Assembly: GCA_034440575.1 (NCBI GenBank)
Contig: JAOTOL010001307.1
Span: 434,001 to 498,000 of the forward strand
Source of the DNA: Imbricaverruca yamaguchii
Lineage: Eukaryota > Arthropoda > Thecostraca > Neoverrucidae
Length of the DNA stretch: 64,000 bases
Direction of reading: 5' to 3'
The notes below the pieces were generated by a model, which worked only from the letters and a program-made list of their open reading frames with translations, did not search any database and was not told the DNA's origin. Position numbers and translations under genes: made by a program. This document shows, in pieces, positions 57,101 through 64,000 of the stretch. How positions within the stretch are numbered: position 1 is the first letter of the stretch; each line of letters opens with the position of its first letter.

Positions 57101-60100
57101 GGAACGTGTGTTTGGGATCGTCTTCACGTTGCGTTAACTGCTTGGTCCATTATCGTCGCTAACCCCTCACGCCGACTGGTCGCTCACGAATGGCAGTGAT
57201 AGGTGGGACTAAGACCCATAACTTCTGGGAAAAGATCATCCTGCCCCTAGACTGCACATCTCTCCAGGGGGATCAAACCTGCCAGGGAATCAATGTGGCA
57301 GACAAAAATGTGCAATGAAAGCAAGCGAAAAATGTGTGTTCACGCTAAAATACCCGGGGGAGAACAAGCCCAGTTTGTGACAATATTTGAGGGGCACGTC
57401 GCAGATCCTCTCCTCTCCCGAGGGGATCTGAGACGTCCATGGAGCACTAAACCAATGACGTCAACATGTCACACCAAGCGAGAAAAAAACAGTACCTACA
57501 TCAGACCAACCCACAGATCGACAACACCGGCTACTGTTTAAACGCAGACTGAAGGCATTCCACTACAGAAAATGCCCGGTAACTACGCGTCCGGTACAAA
57601 CGCCAACGTTTTCGGGTCGGGGAGGGGGTACACTACTTCAGCTAATGTTGTCAGCGACAGGGTTGCTGCGGATACAAACAAAAACAGCGAACACATACAT
57701 ACGTAGATACATGGAGATCCGAAGCTGAGGAGATACATGTAAGGCAGACCGATCAACGGGCGGATGCATACAGCAACAAAGACGCAGAGTTTGGCAAGGA
57801 AACAGAGACTCAAATAGATATAAAGGGAGATACAAATACGGAGGCAGCGGCGGAGGCAGCACGAGTCAGGGTCGGCCAGTGAAGTCACGTCACACAAATA
57901 TCTCAGCTGCCGACAGGTAGCTGGGCAAGTGACACAGATAGAACAACGTAGCCACTAACCAGGCGACTGTGCTACTTGGGGTATAATGCATTAGTGCAAT
58001 TATGAAATATGCTTGCCATACGCCTTTTCAGATTACAAAACCCTATGCACGTAGCATACAGGCATCAACTCGAACTCATCAGGCCCAAACTATTTCACAT
58101 TCTAACCACCAGCCAGTTGCCCTGTTTCCGCCGTACCACTGGAGAAAGCCTGGAAAACTCAATATGCGTGACAATGTAAATTGCCAACGTTAATGATTGA
58201 CGAGGGTGGGACAAACCATGCACAATGGCAGGCCTGACAGCAAGAGAATGATGGAGGTGAGTGTAGGGATATAGATAGAGAGAAGAAAGAGTACAGATAA
58301 GAGATTGAGAGAGGAGAGATGGGAGAGAAGAGAGATGGGAGAGGTAAGAGAGAGATATGGGAGAGAGGAGAGATGAGAGGAGAGATGGGAGAGAGAGAGA
58401 GATGGGAGAGGTAAGAGAGAGGAGAGATGGGAGAGTGGAGACATGGGAGAGAGGAAAGATGGGAGAGAAGAGACGAGAGGAACAAGACGATGGAGATATT
58501 TGTTTTCATGCGAGTTGTTGCTGGGGTGGCTTTAGGAACCAGGGTTCTATTGCTAAGTAGAGCTTGTTGAGTGAACCCTGGCCCCACCACCTGATCCATG
58601 AATTCCAGTTCAACGGCAGAATTTAGTCCGAAAGTTTAAAGTGCCGTCAATGCACCGACACGGCCGCACGGTAGCTCGTCCCCGGCCTTATCGGGCCAGC
58701 TGCCAACTGACACTCCCGGCCGGGGGCTAAATGCGAGAGCGCGAAGCGACTCGAACCCTGTGTTGCCAGGACAAGGGAGACCAGTGCAGGCCGGCGCTCT
58801 AGCCAACTGAGCTACCGGGGCGGCGAGAGATGGGAGAGTAGATAGGAGAGCTGAGAAATATAAGAGCGGAGAGATGGAAGAGAGAGAAAGAAGAGGAGCA
58901 GAAGGTCGGGGTAACTCACATCACTGCCTTCCACGTATGGTGCGGCTCCCTTGCCGCCGGCTATGCTGAAGCCCAAGCCACTCTTGTCGCGGATCAGCGT
59001 GGTGTGGATAGTGTCCGTCTTAGTAACCAGCTCCTCACCGTCGCCGTTCAACTGTCACATCCATGAGACATCCGTCAGGGTTCTGCATCCGCCACTGCTA
59101 CCCGTCACATCCACCAATGGTCACCTGTTATACCGGCCACGGGCGGCCAACGTTCATCACGAATCTACCATTGTTCACTTTTCGCATCCATCTGCCATCC
59201 ATCGCATCCATCCATTGCATCCACTTTTCGCACCTGCCATTTCCCTCACAATTCGCCTGCCGTGTCAGCCACCGTTCACATGATACACTTGTCACATCCG
59301 TTGTCACACCTGCCATGTTAGCTACATCCATTGCCATTCACCTGACCGTTCTATCCATCACTTTATGCCCGTCATCTGTCACACACTTGTCATACCAATC
59401 AAGTCCCGCATAGCCCTTCTCGGAAATTCCCGCGTTGTTTACCTGCCAAGTGCGTTTTCGCTCACCCGTCACGTCAGTCACAGTCACATCTTATCTGCCA
59501 TGATCCGCACGACACATCATTCGCTCACGACATCAGTTATATGCCACTGCTTCTCAGCCGCATTTCATTGACTGAATGAGTCATTGGCGAATTAATTGCA
59601 GGATATTCCTAACTGTAAACGGCCATACAGAAACCACTCAGCAGCAAGACGAATACCACTTACCAAAACAGAGGATAGTACGGATGGATGGATGGATCAG
59701 GACTGGACAACACCTAGGAGAAGAAAAAAACAGGTGCAATTCAACTAAGTTCAGGCTAGGCGAGAGCTGAACTTGACCTAGCTCAATGCACTAAACCTTA
59801 CGCTTGTCACACAACATATGCAGCAAGTGTATGCTCGCCATACAGCATATACAAGAAGCTTACGCTTAGCATGAACCCTGGTTCCGAAAAGCTCCCCCAA
59901 TGAACGGTTCGAACGAAATTACTGCAAATCAAATAAAACTTTCGGATCTGGGACACCAGAGAGCATAAAGCATTGCTGATATCAGTTAACAGCAAGCTCC
60001 ACCCAGGATCTGGCTATCAATAATGGCAAGGTAATAGCAAGTTCAACCCAGGATGCGGCCATTCCCAGACCAAGCCCCTAGAAGCCAGCCGGTTTTTTTT

Positions 60101-61925
60101 TTTTGGTGTGGTGGGAGGATGGGGTGCATAACTAGCATTGTAGAATGCACACTACACTGAAATGATATTCAACAACCAGAGTATGGAAAGGAGATTCTTG
60201 ACGCTCCGATTAGCAACCGCGTTACTTTCATGGCATGACACGCCTCGCAGCAGTTCCGGACCCAGTGCGTGTTTTCGCAGCCACCAGCATCCGGCCATCA
60301 AGTCAACACTAATGTGTGCCACCTGCTGTTTTCAACACCAGGTTCAGCTCCTAGCCCCTAGTCCACGACCTCGGGCCACGGCACCAGGCGGCACATCATA
60401 CACACCCATGTGATGCTATGGCCAATGTGACCCAACCAGACACACGTGTCACCGTTTCTGAAGGCGTATTAGTGTCCCGACTAACATACCTGTGCTGCTT
60501 GCGCCGGCTGCACCGGCTGCTGCTGCTGCTGCTGCTGCTGTGGTTGAGTCAGCTGCTGCTGCTGAGGCGGCGGCGGAGGCTCCGCCGTGGGCCGGCGCCG
60601 CGCAGCAGCCGGCGACGACGACGGCAGCCGACTGCCGACCACCACGTCCTGGCGCAGCTGGTCCATGCGCCGCTGCAGCTCCTGGTGCAGCTGCTGCGTC
60701 TGCTGCCGCTGGCGCGCCACGTGCTCGGCCACCGCCGGCGCCGGCAGCGCCGCCTGCTGCTGCGTCGACGGCGGCGCGGCGGCAGAGTGCGGCGGCGGCG
60801 CGGCCGGCGGCGAGCCGGGCCGCGCCACAGGCACGGGTGCCGGCACCGTCTGGTAGACGGGACTCGGGTCCGCCGCCGTCTGGCTCTGACACGCCACCAT
60901 CGGCGGTACCGCCGAGTCCCGGTACACCGGAGTCGGCTGCTGAGGTACGGTTTCCGGCGGTACCCCCGAGTCCCGGCACACCGGAGTCGGCTGCCGAGGT
61001 ACGGCGGCCGGCGGTACCGCCGCGTCCCGGTACACCGGAGTCGGGTGGTGAGGTACGGCGGCCGGCGGTACCGCCGAGTCCCGGTACGCTGGGGTTGGGT
61101 GGTGACGAGGCACGACGGCGGGAGGCACTCCACCGTGCTGGGTCGGCAGCGGCTCGGAGTCGGGCTGGTGAGCGACGCCGTGCTGCTGAGGCGCCGGCGA
61201 CGACCGGTGACTGGTGGCGGCGGGCGGCACCAGTCGCGTCACCTCGCGCAGTACCAGCATGTGCAGGGTGGCGCCGGCCGCCTTCAGGATGCCCACCGCC
61301 TCGTAGTGGTCCACGGCCAGCACAGGCACGCCGTTCACAGAGGTGAGCTTATCGCCCACCTGAGCGCCACAGATACGTCACCAACAGTTGAGGAGCGACA
61401 GAGCTAACATAATTAACAACTGAAAAACCCTAAGGCATGTAGCTACGTAAAGTACCTCATCATGCATATGATTAGGGTGTTGCCATGCAGCACACATCCC
61501 TACAAGTCTGTCATGGAAAACGATCGTTAAATTTGAAAAATACGTGGCTCCATAACGCCCCATCAATATTCCTTGACAGCCGTTATGTGCAATGAGCGTG
61601 AGCGACCAGCCGAGCTTATGTGTTTTGGTTGCACACGACAAACATGAACTCAGTTACTCATTACAGCCGACATCATGATCATGATGTCATGACATACTAA
61701 TGGAGCGCTACGTGGTCATTCGCTTTCGCGGTGTGACGAACGGCTATTTATGTGAAGACATGCGGGTGACGGGAAACAAGTGTCACTGGAGCCCACCTTG
61801 ACCCCGGCCAGAGCGGCTGGACCGTCGGGGAGCACCTTGGAGATGAAGACGTCCTCGTCGTCCCCGCGAAACGGCGTGGAGCCCTTACCGCCGGCGATGC
61901 TCAGGCCCAGGCCAGTAGGGCCCCG
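41673..61925 (-). CDS. scrib: Scribble (LAP family), PDZ1-4 and part of C-terminal tail
   Basis: Scribble is a cortical scaffold that sets apical-basal polarity with Dlg and Lgl; it has N-terminal leucine-rich repeats and four PDZ domains. Only the PDZ half is present; the repeats must lie right of 64000. Exons found on the - strand: 61797-61925, 60490-61359, 58920-59051, 56804-56884, 53802-54671, 51585-51695, 50489-50668, 49546-49761, 48681-49118, 47622-47774, 45065-45262, 44319 to about 44616, one ending at 42530, and 41673-41831. The first eleven are all phase 0. Three short stretches in the last exons match vertebrate Scribble: [19 protein letters not shown] and [17 protein letters not shown] phase conflict between 44319 and 42530 shows that an exon is missing from my chain. 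The 3' end was not found; the 41673 donor (gtgggc) suggests more exons downstream. Confidence 0.9.
42258..42425 (-). mobile_element. tRNA-headed SINE (group 1)
   Basis: Same head (TAGTCTGGGGGTAAGTTG, GGTTCGAGTCTC) and core as the copy at 12.5 kb, ending GTGTCGTAAAACCAATAACC. Lies between two Scribble exons, just 3' of the 42530 donor. Confidence 0.8.
43260..44035. repeat. 36-bp minisatellite, about 21 copies
   Basis: Unit GCAGTGCCGCTCAGTAGCAG, then CAGTCACAGCACGTCA. In the Scribble intron region between 44319 and 42530, where an exon is expected but not seen. Confidence 0.93.
44466..44576 (-). repeat. Coding 15-bp repeat (ERQEQ) in a Scribble tail exon
   Basis: CTCCTGCCGCTCCTG-type units encode ERQEQ/ERQER on the - strand and stay in frame. 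Confidence 0.85.
45643..45813. repeat. 57-58 bp tandem repeat, 3 copies
   Basis: GACAATGCCACAGTCACGCC, then AGTGTGNGGGGAAGAACTCA, in a Scribble intron. Confidence 0.85.
45820..47621. other. Scribble intron, repeats only
   Basis: Apart from the repeat at 46.5-46.7 kb and a purine-rich patch near 47.3-47.5 kb, no exon was seen. Confidence 0.5.
46485..46695. repeat. About 31-bp tandem repeat
   Basis: AACCAACCACCAGCCGACAA then CACGACCAGCA-type units, in a Scribble intron. Confidence 0.85.
48018..48230. repeat. (CCCTGT)n and (AT)n microsatellites
   Basis: Hexamer CCCTGT runs to about 48176, followed by AT repeats, roughly 250 bp upstream of Scribble exon 47622-47774. Confidence 0.97.
48588..48635. 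repeat. Inverted repeat with 14-bp arms
   Basis: AATGGTTTTGCATG pairs with CATGCAAAACCATT (48622-48635) or with the nearer partial copy at 48605-48617. In a Scribble intron, about 50 bp past donor 48680. Confidence 0.8.
48681..49761 (-). CDS. scrib: Scribble PDZ4 and [15 protein letters not shown] exon
   Basis: Exon 49546-49761 (72 codons) begins [19 protein letters not shown], includes [20 protein letters not shown] and ends at GARHQ. Exon 48681-49118 (146 codons) opens [20 protein letters not shown], closing the domain. It then gives a glycine run, VTPTSRP repeats and VTPGSDRRP repeats, ending RRRAAEE at donor gtaagg. The nine-residue repeats come from a 27-bp minisatellite (about 48720-48960) that stays in frame. 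Confidence 0.88.
48720..48960 (-). repeat. Coding 27/30-bp minisatellite in Scribble
   Basis: On the - strand it encodes VTPTSRP and VTPGSDRRP repeats inside exon 48681-49118, always in frame. Confidence 0.9.
49944..50006 (-). mobile_element. Miniature hairpin element (63 bp) with 10-bp target duplication
   Basis: Contains TTTAAGGGCGC and TTTTGCGCCCA; flanked by TTCGTAGTGA at 49934-49943 and 50007-50016. In a Scribble intron. Confidence 0.75.
50350..50500 (-). repeat. 72-bp tandem duplication of the Scribble PDZ3 exon end and donor
   Basis: GACGGCTGGGAG|gtcagt occurs at 50488 and 50416; a third, decayed copy (GACGGTTGGAAGGTTGAT) lies near 50360-50377. Confidence 0.9.
50489..51695 (-). CDS. 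scrib: Scribble PDZ3 (two exons)
   Basis: Exon 51585-51695 (37 codons) encodes [20 protein letters not shown] and ends TFISK, a close match to PDZ3 of known Scribbles. Exon 50489-50668 (60 codons) has [17 protein letters not shown] and ends [10 protein letters not shown], the typical residues after PDZ3. Its donor (gtcagt at 50488) is duplicated 72 bp downstream at 50416, together with the coding bases before it. Using the second donor would add 24 codons in frame without a stop. Confidence 0.9.
50779..50834 (-). mobile_element. Miniature hairpin element (56 bp) with perfect 16-bp target duplication
   Basis: TTAGTTAGTTATTTGGG, GGGCGC, loop, GCGCCCA. Flanked by GTCTAATTTCGTATCG at 50763-50778 and 50835-50850, identical on both sides. 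The clearest copy. In a Scribble intron. Confidence 0.88.
51405..51443. repeat. Perfect inverted repeat, 17-bp arms
   Basis: ACGACACTACGCCCCAC, loop CATAC, then GTGGGGCGTAGTGTCGT. It follows a short CGACA run, in the Scribble intron inside PDZ3. Confidence 0.9.
51721..51772 (-). mobile_element. Degenerate miniature hairpin element copy
   Basis: TTGTTTGAACTTTAGGGCAT and GGTTATACAGTGTCC match the family with decayed arms; no target duplication seen. Confidence 0.5.
51773..53801. other. Scribble intron between PDZ2 and PDZ3 exons
   Basis: Holds a CACCACA-rich stretch at 52020-52140 and otherwise nothing recognised. Small frames lack splice context. Confidence 0.55.
53802..59051 (-). CDS. scrib: Scribble PDZ2 (three exons) and VERQP-repeat linker
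   Basis: PDZ2 is split over three phase-0 exons. 58920-59051 has [16 protein letters not shown]. 56804-56884 has [19 protein letters not shown]. 53802-54671 begins [18 protein letters not shown]. The middle exon is the seed of a tandem array (56072-56804) that repeats its last 55-60 bases and its donor site. The last exon also encodes a linker with about a dozen ERQP-type pentapeptide repeats and ends [13 protein letters not shown] at donor gtgagg. Confidence 0.9.
54180..54375 (-). repeat. Coding 15-bp repeat (VERQP) in Scribble
   Basis: TGTCGCTCCACCGGC units encode VERQP on the - strand, with AVVERQP and AERQP variants, within exon 53802-54671. Confidence 0.93.
55011..55142. repeat. 68-bp tandem duplication
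   Basis: GCCACTGGTCAAAACACCCA and GCCACTGGTTAAAACACCCA start two copies 68 bp apart, in a Scribble intron. Confidence 0.85.
55520..55680 (+). mobile_element. tRNA-headed SINE (group 1 core, different head)
   Basis: The core CAGTCGGCGTGTGACGTTGG CGACGCTAAATGACCC matches group 1, but the head (GGACTCTTAATCGAAAGATC, GTGGGTTAGAATCCC) looks like tRNA-Lys(CUU). In the Scribble intron after the PDZ2 array. Confidence 0.7.
56072..56860 (-). repeat. 100-bp array, 8 copies of the end of a Scribble PDZ2 exon with its donor
   Basis: GATCGCCGGCTGGG recurs at 56072, 56173, 56273, 56374, 56474, 56574, 56676 and 56774. Each unit holds the last 55-60 coding bases and the donor gtgagt on the - strand. Only the copy at 56804 has the upstream acceptor. 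Confidence 0.95.
56955..57065. repeat. About 36-bp repeat, 3 copies
   Basis: ATAGTAAGCGTCA followed by CTTCATATTAA recurs three times just upstream (- strand) of the PDZ2 middle exon. Confidence 0.75.
57125..57262 (-). mobile_element. tRNA-headed SINE (group 1), degenerate
   Basis: On the - strand: GCAGTCTAGGGGCAGGATGA, then ACCAGTCGGCGTGAGGGG and the GACGATAATGGACC core. Shares the core with copies at 12.5, 42.3 and 55.6 kb; the end is decayed. Confidence 0.6.
58240..58500. repeat. GGGAGAGA-type microsatellite
   Basis: Purine-rich GAGAGATGGGAGAG repeats in a Scribble intron, resumed briefly to the right of the SINE at 58825-58895, so the SINE appears to have inserted into it. Confidence 0.93.
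58512..58824 (-). mobile_element. tRNA-headed SINE (group 2)
   Basis: Close copy of the element at 10574-10886. Head on - strand has A-box TAGCTCAGTTGGCTAGAGC and B-box GGGTTCGAGTCG. Lies in a GA-rich Scribble intron, about 100 bp from the first PDZ2 exon. Confidence 0.85.
59052..60489. other. Scribble intron between the PDZ1 linker and PDZ2
   Basis: Degenerate CACATCCATT-type repeats at about 59060-59340, next to the first PDZ2 exon acceptor; the rest is unremarkable. Confidence 0.55.
60490..61925 (-). CDS. scrib: Scribble PDZ1 exons and proline/glutamine-rich linker
   Basis: Exon 61797-61925 (43 codons) carries the PDZ1 carboxylate-binding loop [15 protein letters not shown] and [14 protein letters not shown]. 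The next exon (60490-61359, 290 codons) begins [13 protein letters not shown], completing PDZ1 through LHMLVLREV. It then runs into a long linker rich in Pro, Gln and Ala, with a [13 protein letters not shown] repeat and a polyglutamine-like tract near its end. Vertebrate Scribble has a shorter linker here. The acceptor at 61926 lies about 35-50 bp from the large 57-bp repeat array. Confidence 0.9.
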
Positions 61926-61974
61926 CTGGCCAAGGGACAAACGGTGACGTCAGACACGGCCGTGCCAGCCAGCA

Positions 61975-63955
61975 GGACCACACTTACAGAACACACCAGC
62001 CCAACCAGCAGTGTCAGGTGCTGCACACGGACCACACTGACAGAACACAACACCAGCCCAGCCAACAGTGTCAGGTGCTGCACACGGACCACACTGACCG
62101 AACACAACACCAGCCCAACCAAGTGTCAGGTGCTGCACACGGACCCACTACGAACACAACACCAGCCCAGCCAGCAGTGTCAGGTGCTGCACACGGACCA
62201 CACTGACAGAACACACACCAGCCAGCAGTGTCAGGTGCTGCACACGGACACACTACAGAACACAACACCAGCCCACCAGCAGTGTCAGGTGCTGCACACG
62301 GACCACACTGACAGAACACAACACCAGCCCAGCCAGCAGTGTCAGGTGCTGCACACGGACCACACTTACAGAACACAACACCAGCCCAACCAGCAGTGTC
62401 AGGTGCTGCACACGGACCACACTGACAGAACACAACACCAGCCCAGCCAACAGTGTCAGGTGCTGCACACGGACCACACTGACAGAACACAACACCAGCC
62501 CAACCAGCAGTGTCAGGTGCTGCACACGGACCACACTTACAGAACACAACACCAGCCCAGCCAGCAGTGTCAGGTGCTGCACACGGACCACACTGACAGA
62601 ACACAACACCAGCCCAACCAGCAGTGTCAGGTGCTGCACACGGACCACACTGACAGAACACAACACCAGCCCAGCCAGCAGTGTCAGGTGCTGCACACGG
62701 ACCACACTGACAGAACACAACACCAGCCCAGCCAGCAGTGTCAGGTGCTGCACACGGACCACACTGACAGAACACAACACCAGCCCAACCAGCAGTGTCA
62801 GGTGCTGCACACGGACCACACTGACAGAACACAACACCAGCCAGCAGTGTCAGGTGCTGCACACGGACCACACTGACAGAACACAACACCAGCCCAACCA
62901 GCAGTGTCAGGTGCTGCACACGGACCACACTGACAGAACACAACACCAGCCCAGCCAGCAGTGTCAGGTGCTGCACACGGACCACACTGACAGAACACAA
63001 CACCAGCCCAGCCAGCAGTGTCAGGTGCTGCACACGGACCACACTGACAGAACACAACACCAGCCCAGCAGTGTCAGATGCTGCACACGGACCACACTGA
63101 CAGAACACAACACCAGTCAGCAGTGTCAGGTGCTGCACACGGACCACACTGACAGAACACAACACCAGCCCAACCAGCAGTGTCAGATGCTGCACACGGA
63201 CCACACTGACAGAACACAACACCAGTCAGCAGTGTCAGGTGCTGCACACGGACCACACTGACAGAACACAACACCAGCCCAGTCAGCAGTGTCAGGTGCT
63301 GCACACGGACCACACTGACAGAACACAACACCAGCCCAGCCAGCAGTGTCAGGTGCTGCACACGGACCACACTGACAGAACACAACACCAGCCCAACCAG
63401 CAGTGTCAGGTGCTGCACACGGACCACACTGACAGAACACAACACCAGCCCAGCCAGCAGTGTCAGGTGCTGCACACGGACCACACTGACAGAACACAAC
63501 ACCAGCCCAACCAGCAGTGTCAGGTGCTGCACACGGACCACACTGACAGAACACAACACCAGCCCAGCCAGCAGTGTCAGGTGCTGCACACGGACCACAC
63601 TGACAGAACACAACACCAGCCCAGTCAGCAGTGTCAGGTGCTGCACACGGACCACACTGACAGAACACAACACCAGCCCAGCCAGCAGTGTCAGGTGCTG
63701 CACACGGACCACACTGACAGAACACAACACCAGCCCAACCAGCAGTGTCAGGTGCTGCACACGGACCACACTGACAGAACACAACACCAGCCCAGTCAGC
63801 AGTGTCAGGTGCTGCACACGGACCACACTGACAGAACACAACACCAGCCCAGTCAGCAGTGTCAGGTGCTGTACACGGACCACACTGACAGAACACAACA
63901 CCAGCCCAGCCAGCAGTGTCAGGTGCTGCACACGGACCCCTCTGGACCAGCAGTG
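61975..63955. repeat. 57-bp minisatellite, about 34 copies
   Basis: Unit CAGTGTCAGGTGCTGCACAC, then GGACCACACTGACAGAACAC, then AACACCAGCCCAGCCAG. The unit is 19 codons long, so spurious open frames run through it on both strands. It lies just upstream (- strand) of the Scribble PDZ1 acceptor. Confidence 0.96.
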
Positions 63956-64000
63956 TCAGACGCTACCTGACTGGTCTGGCCGAACCCTGAGCACCAGCCC

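Noticed and set aside
53802..61359. Two Scribble exons (60490-61359 and 53802-54671) both exactly 870 bp
   Set aside because: Sequences after the PDZ parts are unrelated, so equal length is taken as chance.
62071..63970. Long open frames on both strands (up to 383 codons)
   Set aside because: The 57-bp unit has no stops in several frames and a length divisible by three, so the frames are a by-product of the minisatellite.

Overview
This is eukaryotic nuclear DNA. Genes are split by GT-AG (and several GC-AG) introns, and the intervening DNA is packed with microsatellites, minisatellites, SINEs, LINEs and small DNA transposons. The gene set (Cdc73, AK8, an animal-type GH13 alpha-amylase, Scribble) points to an animal. 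The high GC of the coding exons and the amylase type fit an arthropod, perhaps a crustacean such as a barnacle. That placement is inference only.

Layout. (1) 239-3700, + strand: the last five coding exons of Cdc73/parafibromin, down to its stop codon. (2) 26907-5039, - strand: a complete 10-exon AK8-like gene (448 codons plus stop), tail-to-tail with Cdc73; the two poly(A) signals lie about 25 bp apart near 4.9 kb. I assembled the exons by hand; every junction keeps reading phase and the product follows AK8 from end to end. (3) 19316-20815, + strand: an intronless alpha-amylase of 499 residues, lying inside the 8.6-kb intron 2 of AK8 on the opposite strand. (4) 26.9-41.6 kb: mostly repeats, with two LINEs, one inserted in the other. 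(5) 61925-41673, - strand: the PDZ half of Scribble (PDZ1-4 plus part of the C-terminal tail). Its leucine-rich-repeat half lies beyond 64 kb and its 3' end was not found.

Mobile DNA. A 56-64 bp hairpin element occurs about eight times, several copies with target-site duplications of 9-15 bp or more. One copy is the 3' end of the 5'-truncated LINE at 32.0-37.0 kb, so the short copies look like solo LINE 3' tails. Two hAT-like elements have 8-bp target duplications. There are also two tRNA-headed SINE groups.

The most striking pattern is that minisatellites sit on or beside intron ends in all three split genes. In several cases the repeat unit itself contains the splice site (AK8 exon 9 acceptor, Scribble PDZ2 and PDZ3 donors, Cdc73 last acceptor). 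A second notable point is that AK8 has lost the P-loop lysine in both kinase domains. The genes share no evident pathway; they are simply neighbours.
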